A stretch of 64,000 bases of DNA from Clostridiales bacterium (GTDB taxonomy: Bacteria > Bacillota > Clostridia > Christensenellales > Aristaeellaceae). The DNA is taken from contig JALFVL010000041.1 of NCBI GenBank assembly GCA_022787165.1, forward strand, positions 1 to 64,000, given 5' to 3'. Under the pieces are notes generated by a model. That model was not told where the DNA came from, made no database searches, and saw nothing but the letters and a program-made list of their open reading frames with translations. Both the position numbers and the translations under genes were made by a program. Below are positions 45,392-53,481 of this stretch, piece after piece; positions within the stretch are counted from its first letter, which is position 1, and every line of letters begins with the position of its first letter.

Positions 45392-47035
45392 TCACGCTTT
45401 CACGCGGCGCAAGCGGCAAACGAAGAAGCCGTCTGTGCCGTCCCTGTGCGGGAGCATCTGCAAGCCATAGGCCTCCTCGTGCGCGGCAAGCGCCTGCGGC
45501 AGCTCGCCCGCCATCGGGAGAATCTCATATTCGGGATGGCGCGCAAGGAAGGCCTTCACCTGCTGCGCGTTTTCGCAGGGCAGAATCGAGCAGGTCGAAT
45601 AGACCAGCGTGCCTCCGACCCTGACCATCGGCGCGACGGCATCGAGGATATCCCGCTGCACGGCCATGAGACGGCTGACGCCCTCCCCGGTCACGCGGTA
45701 TTTGACATCCGGCTTTTCAAGCATCACGCCCGTGCCGGAGCAGGGCGCATCGACAAGCGCCGCGTCGAGCGTCATCGCCATGTCCGGCCGCTCGACGCTC
45801 GCGTCCTTGACCGCAGGGCGCACGTTCTCAAGCTTGAGGCGGTTCGCCGTGCCGCGGATGAGCTCCACGCGGTGCGCATGCGTGTCCCAGGCGTAGACGC
45901 GGCCCGTGTCGTTCATCATCTCGCTGAGCACGGCCGTCTTCCCGCCCGGCGCCGCGCAGGCGTCAAGCACGGTCTGGCCAGGCCTGGCGCCGACCATACG
46001 CGCCGCGAGCACGGAGCTCTCGCCCTGAATCGTGAACAGGCCGTTCTGGAAGGCGCGCATCCTCGTCAGATCACCGGCATGGCGCACCTTATAGGTGCCC
46101 GGCAGAATTCCCGGCGCAAACTCAAGCTCATCATCCGCAAAGAGGCTGCGCAGGCGCGCATCGTCGCAGCGCAGATAGTTGACGCGCACGGTCACATCCC
46201 GGTCCTTCGGGCGATAGCGCAGGATTTCCAGCGCGCCGTGCTCGCCGTAGGCGTCGATGAGCAGCCGCACGAGATCCGCCGGCGCGCTGAACATGACGGA
46301 GAGATACTTCACCGGGTCCTCCTGCGGTTTGGGCCAGACGACGCTCTCCTTCCCGCGGATCATGCTGCGCAGCACGGCGTTTACCAGCCCCGTCAGCGGC
46401 TCAAGGCCCATCGCGCGCGTCAGGCTGACGGATTCGTCCACCGCCGCCATATCCGGCACGCGGTCGAGATAAAAGAGCTGGTAAGCGCCCATGCGCAGAA
46501 TCTCGCGCACGGTCGCGTCGAGCTCCTTTTCGCCGTCGAGGAACTGGTCGATGCGCCAGTCAAGCGTCAGCCGGTTTTCCAGCGTGCCATAGACCAGCTG
46601 CGTGACAAACGCCCTGTCCCTGTGATACAGGCCCGCCGCGGCCAGCCGCTTGTCAAGCGCCAGCGAGGCATAGGCGTCGCTGCGGCTCACATCCAGCAGC
46701 GTCTCCAGCGCCACGCGTCGCGGCGCGAGATTGAGGGGCTTCTTTGCGGCGGGACTGTCCCCACGCGGCCTGAAATCGCGCCTGCCGCCGGGCGCGGGCC
46801 TGTCTCCGCGCGGCGTAAACTCGCGCTTTTCGCCAAACGCAGGCCTGTCCCCGCGCAGCTTGAAGTCGCGCTTTTCGCCAAACGCAGGCCTGTCCCCGCG
46901 CGGCGTAAACTCGCGCTTTTCGCCAAACGCGGGTTTGTCCCCGCGCGGCTTGAAATCGCGTTTTTCTGCGGGCTTTTTGCCCATTCTTTTTCCAGCGCCG
47001 CGATACCCGCCGTCGCGTCCTCTGTTATCCGACAT
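45392..47035 (-). CDS. rsmB: 16S rRNA (cytosine-967-C5)-methyltransferase with repeat-rich N-terminal extension
   Basis: A 547-residue protein. Residues about 100-240 are the NusB-like domain, and about 250-547 are the Rossmann methyltransferase, with DACAAPGGKTAVLSEMM, DAPCSGTGVM and the catalytic YSTCSILPCEN. Unusually, residues 1-98 form a basic extension with five 15-residue repeats of the type EKR(D/E)F(K/T)PRGDRPAFG. This is not part of the usual RsmB and looks like an RNA-binding tail. It sits between fmt and rlmN, its standard place. Confidence 0.93.
   Translation of the reverse strand: MSDNRGRDGGYRGAGKRMGKKPAEKRDFKPRGDKPAFGEKREFTPRGDRPAFGEKRDFKLRGDRPAFGEKREFTPRGDRPAPGGRRDFRPRGDSPAAKKPLNLAPRRVALETLLDVSRSDAYASLALDKRLAAAGLYHRDRAFVTQLVYGTLENRLTLDWRIDQFLDGEKELDATVREILRMGAYQLFYLDRVPDMAAVDESVSLTRAMGLEPLTGLVNAVLRSMIRGKESVVWPKPQEDPVKYLSVMFSAPADLVRLLIDAYGEHGALEILRYRPKDRDVTVRVNYLRCDDARLRSLFADDELEFAPGILPGTYKVRHAGDLTRMRAFQNGLFTIQGESSVLAARMVGARPGQTVLDACAAPGGKTAVLSEMMNDTGRVYAWDTHAHRVELIRGTANRLKLENVRPAVKDASVERPDMAMTLDAALVDAPCSGTGVMLEKPDVKYRVTGEGVSRLMAVQRDILDAVAPMVRVGGTLVYSTCSILPCENAQQVKAFLARHPEYEILPMAGELPQALAAHEEAYGLQMLPHRDGTDGFFVCRLRRVKA
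46742..46966 (-). repeat. Five tandem 45-base coding repeats in rsmB
   Basis: Five in-frame 45-base units encode residues 24-98 of RsmB. The units alternate between a DFK/DFR type and an EFT type, so pairs form a 90-base higher-order unit. Nucleotide identity between like units is high, which suggests recent expansion by slippage or recombination. Confidence 0.85.
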
Positions 47036-47037
47036 GC

Positions 47038-47979
47038 TTATTTCCTTCCCAGGCAGACGCCCGTCTCTATGGTGTGCCCGCGCAGATAATCGCGCGCGTT
47101 CATGCGCTTTGCGCCGGGCATCTGAATCTGCACAAGCTCCAAATCACCGTCCCCGCAGGCGACAACCAGACCGCTGCGGCTGTCTGCCGCAATGATCCGG
47201 CCCGGCTCGCCCGAGGGAGCATCCGACACGCGGCGAACCTCCATGATCTTCATGGTCTCGCCGCCCTCAAGGGTCGTAAAGGCGCCCGGCCACGGCGTCG
47301 CGCCGCGCACGAGGCAGTCAATCTCCCGCGCCGTGCGCGAAAAGTCGACGCGCCCGGTCTCCTTGTCAAGCTTGGGCTCGTATGTCGCCTCGTCCGGACT
47401 TTGCGGCGTGCGCACAAGCGTGCCCGCTTCAAGCGCGCGAAGGGTCTCAATGAGCAGCTCGGCGCCCATCTGCGCGAGCCGGTCGCTGAGCTCGCCCGCT
47501 GTCTCCTTCTCACCGATGGGCGTCTGGCGGCGCAGCAGCATGTCGCCGGTATCCATCCCCCTGTCGGTGAACATCGTCGTCACGCCCGTCGCCGTATCGC
47601 CCATCATGACAGCCCAATTGATCGGCGCGCTGCCGCGGTGGCGCGGGAGCAGCGAGGAATGGACGTTGATCGTGCCCATCGGCGGAATGTCCAGAATCTC
47701 CTGGGAGAGGAGCTGGCCAAACGCCGCCGTCACGCAGAGATCGGGCGCCAGCGTGCGAAGCTGCGCCACGCCCTCCTCCCGCTTGATGCGCTCCGGCTGA
47801 AAGACCGGAATGCCGCGCCGCAGCGCCTCCTCCTTCACGGGGCAGGCGGCGAGCTTATGTCCGCGGCCCTTGGGCCTGTCCGGCTGACAGAACACGCCGA
47901 CGACATCATAACCGCTCTCGCACAGTGCCCGAAGCGACGGCACGGCAAAATCCGGTGTGCCCATAAAGACAATTCTCAC
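47038..47979 (-). CDS. fmt: Methionyl-tRNA formyltransferase
   Basis: A 313-residue enzyme that formylates initiator Met-tRNA. It has FMGTPDFAVPSL, the formyl-folate site with SSLLPRHRGSAPINWAVMMGD (landmarks HSSLLP and RGSAP) and GVTTMFTDRGMDTGD. A C-terminal OB-like domain follows. It overlaps def by four bases (ATGA), and the two enzymes add and remove the formyl group. Confidence 0.96.
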   Translation of the reverse strand: MRIVFMGTPDFAVPSLRALCESGYDVVGVFCQPDRPKGRGHKLAACPVKEEALRRGIPVFQPERIKREEGVAQLRTLAPDLCVTAAFGQLLSQEILDIPPMGTINVHSSLLPRHRGSAPINWAVMMGDTATGVTTMFTDRGMDTGDMLLRRQTPIGEKETAGELSDRLAQMGAELLIETLRALEAGTLVRTPQSPDEATYEPKLDKETGRVDFSRTAREIDCLVRGATPWPGAFTTLEGGETMKIMEVRRVSDAPSGEPGRIIAADSRSGLVVACGDGDLELVQIQMPGAKRMNARDYLRGHTIETGVCLGRK

Positions 47980-48461
47980 TGCTCGTCCTCCGCCGCGTCG
48001 GCGTCCTCGTCCTCGAAGATCTCGCGGGACATGATGTCCACATACATCCTTCCGTCGAGATGGTCGGTTTCATGCATGATACAGCGCGCGAGCAGCTCCT
48101 CGCCCTCGATTTCATACCATTCGCCGTTGCGGTCCTGGAAGCGCGCGCGCACCTTCATCGGCCGCTTGACCATGCCGCGGCGCCCGGGAACGGAGAGGCA
48201 GCCCTCCGGTCCGTCCTGCTCACCCTCGGTCTCAAGTATTTCCGGATTCACCATCTCGATGAGGCCATCGCCGCAGTCCATCACGACCACGCGGCGCAGC
48301 ACCGCCACCTGCGGCGCAGCCAGGCCGCAGCCGTTGGCATGGTACATCGTCTCGGCCATGTCGTCGAGCAGCCTGTGCAGCTTTTCGTCGAATTTATCCA
48401 CGGGGCGGCTCTTCTTGCGAAGCAGCTCATCCTCAATACAAACGATTTTGCGAAGCGCCAT
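47976..48461 (-). CDS. def: Peptide deformylase
   Basis: A 161-residue metalloenzyme that removes the N-formyl group from nascent proteins. The three motifs are GCGLAAPQ, EGCLSVPG and HETDHLDG. The start at 48461 has GGAGAG seven bases upstream. An acidic tail (DEDADAAEDEQ) ends the protein. It is the first gene of the def-thiN operon, with its own promoter about 160 bases upstream. Confidence 0.96.
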   Translation of the reverse strand: MALRKIVCIEDELLRKKSRPVDKFDEKLHRLLDDMAETMYHANGCGLAAPQVAVLRRVVVMDCGDGLIEMVNPEILETEGEQDGPEGCLSVPGRRGMVKRPMKVRARFQDRNGEWYEIEGEELLARCIMHETDHLDGRMYVDIMSREIFEDEDADAAEDEQ

Positions 48462-48566
48462 TGATCTCTCTCCTTTTTTCATCAGGCACATGTTCCCATA
48501 ATCCGTTCTATTATAAAGCATTTTCTCTCAAAATGGAAGAGGGAAAAAGGCGCCGGACACACAACA

Positions 48567-48594
48567 GGGGCGCATTCCCGCGAGGATGCGCCCC
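48567..48594 (-). promoter_or_regulatory. Hairpin in the def leader
   Basis: GGGGCGCAT and ATGCGCCCC form a perfect nine-base-pair stem with a ten-base loop. It lies just downstream of the predicted def transcript start, without a T-run. Confidence 0.5.
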
Positions 48595-48617
48595 AAATTT
48601 CAATTTTTGTTATGGAT

Positions 48618-48646
48618 ATATTACCACAAAACCGGCCAAAAGTCAA
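48618..48646 (-). promoter_or_regulatory. Sigma-A promoter of the def operon
   Basis: On the minus strand TTGACT and TAATAT are separated by exactly 17 bases. It lies between def and the divergent DUF6323 gene. Confidence 0.78.
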
Positions 48647-48700
48647 GTCTTTTCCTCTGTGCTCCCCCGGGTGTATGTATACTGAGGAGGTGACGATTTC

Positions 48701-49144
48701 ATGGTTCGACTCTTGCTTCCCCCGGAAGCTCTTCCGCTCTCGCAAGCGCAGCGCGCCATGCTCGAGCGGCGGGAACGCGATGCTCTCTGCAGCTGTGGCC
48801 GGATCGACTTTTCCGGCGGCATTTTGCCCCGGCTCTGCGAGGCGTTTGCCGAATCGCCCTGCATTCCCCCAGGCGAACTCGCCGAAACCCTCGCGGAGCT
48901 GACCGAGCTGTTCTATGCCTTTAAGAACCTCACGCACGACGCGCTGAGCGATGGGGAGCTTCTTGGCGCGATGGTTCGCCTGTTTGACGGCCCGGCGCAG
49001 GGCTCGCTGCGCGCGCTCGCAGACGTCTCGGAGCACACGCTGCTGCGCGCCGCCCAGGGGTCTGTATCAGAGGAAGGCTTCCCGGAGGACTGCCTTGACC
49101 CGTCCGACGACACGGAAACGGAGGAAGACGATGTCCTTTTCTGA
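48701..49144 (+). CDS. DUF6323 family protein
   Basis: A 147-residue soluble protein without signal peptide or membrane segment. The central stretch, with GRIDFSGGILPRLCEAFAESP and ETLAELTELFYAFKN (landmarks), then LSDGELL and FDGPAQGS, matches what I recall of the DUF6323 family, whose function is unknown. The acidic C-terminus overlaps the next gene by 14 bases. GGAGGTG lies about nine bases before the ATG. A clear promoter was not found in the divergent gap to def. Confidence 0.75.
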   Translation: MVRLLLPPEALPLSQAQRAMLERRERDALCSCGRIDFSGGILPRLCEAFAESPCIPPGELAETLAELTELFYAFKNLTHDALSDGELLGAMVRLFDGPAQGSLRALADVSEHTLLRAAQGSVSEEGFPEDCLDPSDDTETEEDDVLF

Positions 49145-50069
49145 ACTCGCGCTCTACGGCGAAGCCCCTGTCAACGGCCTGAACGGGGACGAAATCGTCC
49201 GGCTCGCTGCGCTGCTTGACGATCTCTTCTGCGCGCAGGCACGCGCCTACACGATGGGCGACAGCGGCAGCCTGCCCGCCTGCACGGCGACGGAGCTGAT
49301 GGCCTCCCTGCTCTACACGCTGGACGTCAATCCCGCGCAGCCGCAGAGCCTGCGCCCGCTTCTGCACGCAGACTGCGGCGCGCTGCTTCTGCATCGGCGC
49401 AGCGAGCTTCTGCGCAGGAAGGAGCAGGCCCGGGCGCTGGCCACGCAGCTTTGCCTGACCGCGCCGCCCCTTGGCTGCATCGCCCTGCGCGACACGCTTC
49501 AGGGTATCCTGCGCGGCCTTGAACGCTATGACGCGCAGTTCTTCGCCCACCGCGTTCCCGGGGACATCGATTATCAGCTGCTCTCTCCCGTGCCGGAATC
49601 GCTGCAGGGCGTCGACTACGTGCTCGAATACCTCGCACGGCTGAACGCGGAGCTCCGCTTCCTCAGCCGATTTCCGCTGCATCGCGTGCTCGCGCTGCTC
49701 GACGGCATGAGCAGCCGCTGGCGTGAGCTGCTGTGCAACCTCAGCGCGCCCGTCGCCTCCAACGCGATGGGCCTGCTCCTGCTTGACGCCGACCCTCGTC
49801 GGCTCCATCTCTCCGGCGGGCAGCGCGACACTCTTCTTGCGCTGCTCTCGTCCAAGACAGACGGGGAAATCGAACACAGACTTTTGGACTGTTCATGCAG
49901 ACTTTCGGTCTGTCTTGAACTGGCAGACGAGCGGTCGGTCTTTCTCTTGTCCGCGCATGCGCGCGATTTCGCCCCGGGGCTGACCTGTGCCGTGCGCAAG
50001 GGTGACCTGTCGCACGTCTTCTTCTCCTTCGGCCTGCCGCACGAATGCCGCCGTTCACATCATGCTTGA
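49131..50069 (+). CDS. DUF6179 family protein
   Basis: A 312-residue protein, mostly helical and soluble. The recognisable core is YDAQFFAHRVPGDIDYQL, PVPESLQGVDYVLEYL and ELRFLSRF, which I associate with DUF6179, usually found next to DUF6323. No catalytic motif can be named. The start at 49131 has GGAGG six bases upstream, inside the previous gene, so the two are coupled. The 3' end overlaps the convergent priA by 15 bases. The C-terminal part seems shorter than in some relatives (inference). Confidence 0.72.
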   Translation: MSFSELALYGEAPVNGLNGDEIVRLAALLDDLFCAQARAYTMGDSGSLPACTATELMASLLYTLDVNPAQPQSLRPLLHADCGALLLHRRSELLRRKEQARALATQLCLTAPPLGCIALRDTLQGILRGLERYDAQFFAHRVPGDIDYQLLSPVPESLQGVDYVLEYLARLNAELRFLSRFPLHRVLALLDGMSSRWRELLCNLSAPVASNAMGLLLLDADPRRLHLSGGQRDTLLALLSSKTDGEIEHRLLDCSCRLSVCLELADERSVFLLSAHARDFAPGLTCAVRKGDLSHVFFSFGLPHECRRSHHA

Positions 50070-52298
50070 GGGATTGACCTGGCAGATGCAGGAGACGTTT
50101 TCCAGCGGAATCTGCGCGATCTCGCTCATCTTTCCCACAGCCTCCTGGCAGATGGGCTTGTCGACGATTTTGAGGGTGACCTCCCAGCGGGCCTTCCCCT
50201 TGATTTTGCGGATCGGGCAGGCCATGACCCGGAGTGCGACGACGTATTTTCTGAGGTATGTGCGCCGCTCGAAGAAGGCCTCCATCTGGCGCATCGCCGA
50301 CTGCGCCTCCCGCTGCGCGTCCTCATCCCTGTCCGCCTCGTAGAGCAGCCGGGCGATGAGCGTATACGGCGGATAGAGCGCGCGCTTCCTGCGGCGCATC
50401 TCCTCCTCGTAAAACGCCCGGTAGTCCTGCCGGCTCGCCGCCTCGACGGCGTAATGCTCCGGGTCATACGTCTGCAGGTAAACCTCACCCGGACTGTCCG
50501 CCCGACCTGCGCGCCCGGCCACCTGCGTCAGCAGCTGGAACGTCCGCTCGGCGGAGCGATAATCCGGCAGCTTGAGCATCGCGTCCGCCGCGATGATGCC
50601 GACCATCGTGACATTGGGGAAATCGAGCCCCTTGGCGATCATCTGCGTGCCCACGAGGATGCGTGCCTCACCCCGTCTGAAGGCGGAGAGCAGCGTTTCG
50701 TGCGCGTCCTTCGTTCGCGTGGTGTCATTATCCATGCGCAGAACGGGCACGTCGGGAAAATGACGGCGCACCTCCTCCTCCACGCGCTGCGTGCCCACGC
50801 CGAAGTATTTGATGTACGGACTCCCGCACTCCGGGCAGGCAGAGGGCACGGGCGCCTCCTGCCCGCAATAGTGGCAGCGCAGGACGCGCTCGCTGCTGTG
50901 ATAGGTCATCGACACGTCGCACTGTGAACAGGTGACGACGTAGCCGCAGCTGCGGCAGGAGACAAAGGTCGAGTATCCGCGCCGGTTGACGAAGAGAATC
51001 GCCTGCTTGCCCGCGTCCAGACAGCTCTTGAGGCCACCCAGCAGCGCGCCGGAGAAGACGGAGCGGTTGCCCGCCTTGAGCTCCTCGCGCATGTCGACGA
51101 TGTGTACCTGGGGCATTGGCCGGTCGTTGACCCGGCGCAGCATCTCCAGCAGCGCAAGATCCCCCCGTCCCGCCATCGCAAACGAGCGCATGCTCGGCGT
51201 CGCGCTCGCCAGCAGCAGCGCAGCTCCCTCCCGCTCGCAGCGAAGCCTGGCCAGCTCGCGCGCGTCATAGCGGGGCGTGTTATCGGCGATGTAGCTCTGT
51301 TCATGCTCCTCGTCGACGATGATCAGGCCGATGTTTTCAAGCGGCGCGAAGATCGCGGAGCGCGCGCCGATCACCACCCGCACATCTCCGCGGCGGATTC
51401 TTCGCCATTCGTCATAGCGCTCGCCCGGCGACAGGCGCGAATGCAGCACAGCCGCGTCTTCGCCAAAGCGCGAACGAAACCACATGACCATCTGCGGGGT
51501 CAGCGCGATCTCGGGGACGAGCACGATCGCCGTCTTACCCAGCTGCGCCGCCCGGCGCACGGCGCGGATGAAGACCTCCGTCTTGCCGCTGCCCGTGACG
51601 CCGTAAAGCAGAAACGCCCCTCTGCCCGCCTCGACGGCCGGCAATAGGCGAGAAAGCACCTCCTGCTGCTGCGCGGTGAGCTGGGGATCGTTGGCCGCCA
51701 GCTTTTCCATCGCGCCGTAGGGACTTCGCATCGTCTCGCGCTGCTCGAGGCGGACATAGCCCATTTTGCAAAGCGCCGCGAGCATCGGCCGGCAGTCGCC
51801 CAGCTCCCGGCGCAGCTGCTCTACGGGCAGCTCCCCGCCCTCGGCCGACATCAGCGCGCGCAGCACCTGCGCGCGTTTGGGCGCGCGGCTCTGGCTGACG
51901 GCGATCTGCTCACGCACGGTAGGATCGACCGTCAGCACGGCGTATTCGCGCTTCTTTGCGCTGATTCGCTCGCCGCGCATCTGGGCCGGGAACATGAGCC
52001 GCAGCGCCTGCGCCAGCGTGCAGAAGGAGGATGCCTTGATCTGCTGCGCCAGCTCCAGCAGCCCCGGCAGCACAGCGGGATAATCCTCCAGCGTGTCCGT
52101 CACATCCCGCACGCGCGAGGCCGGCAGATCGCAATCCTCGACCATCTCCACGACGATCCCCTCGAGGCGCTGCATCCGCCCGAAGGGCACATGCACGCGC
52201 ATGCCCGGCTCAAGCGCCATGCCCTTTGGCACGCGGTAGGTGAATACGCGGTCGACATCCTCGCTGGCGATATCGACGATGACCTGACAAAACGACAC
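50055..52298 (-). CDS. priA: Primosomal replication-restart helicase PriA
   Basis: A 747-residue superfamily 2 helicase that restarts stalled forks. The N-terminal DNA-binding domain opens with VIVDIASEDVDRVFTYRVP. The helicase has GVTGSGKTEV (Walker A) and VDEEHE (DEAH box). Four CxxC pairs form the zinc site (CRSCGYVVTCSQC, CHYCG, CPECG). GTG at 52298 is preferred, with GGGAGG nine bases upstream; an ATG seven codons earlier (52319) is the alternative. In Bacillus it is directly upstream of def; here two plus-strand genes intervene. Confidence 0.95.
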   Translation of the reverse strand: MSFCQVIVDIASEDVDRVFTYRVPKGMALEPGMRVHVPFGRMQRLEGIVVEMVEDCDLPASRVRDVTDTLEDYPAVLPGLLELAQQIKASSFCTLAQALRLMFPAQMRGERISAKKREYAVLTVDPTVREQIAVSQSRAPKRAQVLRALMSAEGGELPVEQLRRELGDCRPMLAALCKMGYVRLEQRETMRSPYGAMEKLAANDPQLTAQQQEVLSRLLPAVEAGRGAFLLYGVTGSGKTEVFIRAVRRAAQLGKTAIVLVPEIALTPQMVMWFRSRFGEDAAVLHSRLSPGERYDEWRRIRRGDVRVVIGARSAIFAPLENIGLIIVDEEHEQSYIADNTPRYDARELARLRCEREGAALLLASATPSMRSFAMAGRGDLALLEMLRRVNDRPMPQVHIVDMREELKAGNRSVFSGALLGGLKSCLDAGKQAILFVNRRGYSTFVSCRSCGYVVTCSQCDVSMTYHSSERVLRCHYCGQEAPVPSACPECGSPYIKYFGVGTQRVEEEVRRHFPDVPVLRMDNDTTRTKDAHETLLSAFRRGEARILVGTQMIAKGLDFPNVTMVGIIAADAMLKLPDYRSAERTFQLLTQVAGRAGRADSPGEVYLQTYDPEHYAVEAASRQDYRAFYEEEMRRRKRALYPPYTLIARLLYEADRDEDAQREAQSAMRQMEAFFERRTYLRKYVVALRVMACPIRKIKGKARWEVTLKIVDKPICQEAVGKMSEIAQIPLENVSCICQVNPSSMM

Positions 52299-52330
52299 GG
52301 CTGCTTTCCTCCCGTTCATGACTGCTCTCT

Positions 52331-52359
52331 ATTATATCGTGACGGGGGCTGCGTTGCAA
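52331..52359 (-). promoter_or_regulatory. Promoter of priA
   Basis: On the minus strand TTGCAA and a perfect TATAAT are separated by 17 bases. The -35 box is half of a perfect palindrome (52354-52367) shared with the divergent WYL promoter. Confidence 0.78.
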
Positions 52360-52361
52360 GC

Positions 52362-52390
52362 TTGCAAAACCGCCGCGGCTGTGATACGCT
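52362..52390 (+). promoter_or_regulatory. Promoter of the WYL regulator gene
   Basis: TTGCAA and TACGCT are separated by 17 bases, with TG two bases before the -10 hexamer as in extended -10 promoters. The -35 box is the other half of the 52354-52367 palindrome. The predicted start is close to 52397. Confidence 0.5.
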
Positions 52391-52396
52391 TTCCTC

Positions 52397-52492
52397 TGTA
52401 AATCCTTCGCAAGGCTCCAGCCTCGGCTGTAAAGCAACGGGATTGACAACGCTTCGCCGGTGATGCAGCCGGCATCACGCCGGTTTAAGCCC
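52397..52492 (+). promoter_or_regulatory. Structured leader element A, related to element B near 57786
   Basis: The 5' leader of the WYL gene. Its 84-base core (52409-52492) is about 68% identical, without gaps, to 57786-57869. It contains an AGGC-N4-GCCT hairpin, the invariant TAAAGCA and CGGG strings, and a 3' hairpin CCGGTGATGC / GGCATCACGCCGG followed by TTT. TGTAAATCC at 52397 can pair with GGATTGACA at 52440. It does not match a riboswitch class I can name. Confidence 0.55.
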
Positions 52493-52508
52493 AAAGGAGG
52501 GAAGGCCC

Positions 52509-53417
52509 ATGTCCGTCAGCCGTCTGTTTGAAATGCTCTACATCCTGCTTGAGCGCGACCGCGTGACCGCCGGGGAGCTCGCACAGCGCCTGGAGGTCTC
52601 TGTGCGCACGGTGTACAGGGATGCGCAGGCGCTCTGTGAGGCGGGCATTCCGCTCTACGCCGAGCGCGGCCGCGAGGGCGGACTCTGCCTGCTGCCCGGC
52701 TGCAAGCTGAGCAAGGCCTATCTGACCGAGGAGGAGCGCCGCAGCGTACTCTCCTCCCTGCGCGCGCTCGAGCAGACCGGCGCGGACGACGGCCAGGCGC
52801 TTCGCCGCCTGAGCGCTTTCTGGGGCAGCGACACGCCCGACTGGGTACAGATCGACCTCTCCGACTGGAGCGGCCATCAGGGACCGCTGCTCGCAACGCT
52901 CAAGGAGGCCATCCTCAAGCGCCAGCGTCTTTCCTTTGCCTATTACGGCGAATCCGGCCAACCGGCACAGCGCGAGGTCTGCCCCCTCCGCCTCTGCTTC
53001 AAGGGGCGCGCCTGGTATCTGCAGGCCTTCTGCCTCCTGCGCGGCGCGATGCGCCTGTTCAAGCTCTCGCGCATCCGGCAGGCGCAGATCGTCCCGGGCG
53101 GCTTCCCCGCGGAGGCGTTTGAAGCCGTCGAACACGCCCAGCTCCTCTCCGGCGAGGAAGCTGCCCCTGTCACCCTGTCCGTTACGCTCCATCTGGATGC
53201 ATGCATGGCCTATCGGGTCTACGACGATTTTTCGGATCAGGAGCTGACGCATCTTGAGGACGGCAGCTTTCTCGTGCAGGCTGTCTATCCCGCCGGCGCG
53301 TGGATCGCCTCGATGATCCTCTCCTACGGCGAGCACGCGGAGGTGCTTGCGCCGCAGGCGCTGCGCCTCGAAATCGCTCAAACGCTGAAAAAAATGTGTG
53401 CCCGCTATCAAAGCTGA
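52509..53417 (+). CDS. HTH-WYL domain transcriptional regulator (YafY/DeoR-like)
   Basis: A 302-residue regulator. The N-terminal winged helix-turn-helix (about residues 1-60) has VTAGELAQRLEVSVRTVYRDAQAL. The WYL ligand-sensing domain (about 140-215) has LSFAYYG, VCPLRLCFKGRAWYLQAFCL, and a WCX-like C-terminus follows. Family members bind DNA in response to nucleic acids or small ligands; the ligand is unknown. GGAGG lies before the ATG. A palindrome in the priA/WYL promoter region is a candidate operator. Confidence 0.9.
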   Translation: MSVSRLFEMLYILLERDRVTAGELAQRLEVSVRTVYRDAQALCEAGIPLYAERGREGGLCLLPGCKLSKAYLTEEERRSVLSSLRALEQTGADDGQALRRLSAFWGSDTPDWVQIDLSDWSGHQGPLLATLKEAILKRQRLSFAYYGESGQPAQREVCPLRLCFKGRAWYLQAFCLLRGAMRLFKLSRIRQAQIVPGGFPAEAFEAVEHAQLLSGEEAAPVTLSVTLHLDACMAYRVYDDFSDQELTHLEDGSFLVQAVYPAGAWIASMILSYGEHAEVLAPQALRLEIAQTLKKMCARYQS

Positions 53418-53481
53418 CACACTGCTGTCAGGTTATTCATGCGATCATAGGTGTATCCCAAATTCAAAGGAGGATGTTCCC

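Noticed and set aside
46742-46966. Regular repeats that could be mistaken for a CRISPR array
   Set aside because: The 45-base units are contiguous with no spacers and stay in frame within rsmB, so they are coding repeats.
49131-50069. Assigning a toxin-antitoxin or defence role to the DUF6323-DUF6179 pair
   Set aside because: Size, coupling and location alone do not show this; no nuclease, transferase or DNA-binding motif is visible.
52409-52448. Possible c-di-GMP-I riboswitch, because GCAAGGC-N4-GCCT and GCGGG-TT-AC partly resemble its 3' half
   Set aside because: The conserved 5' half with the GNRA-capped hairpin is missing in both copies, so the class was not assigned.
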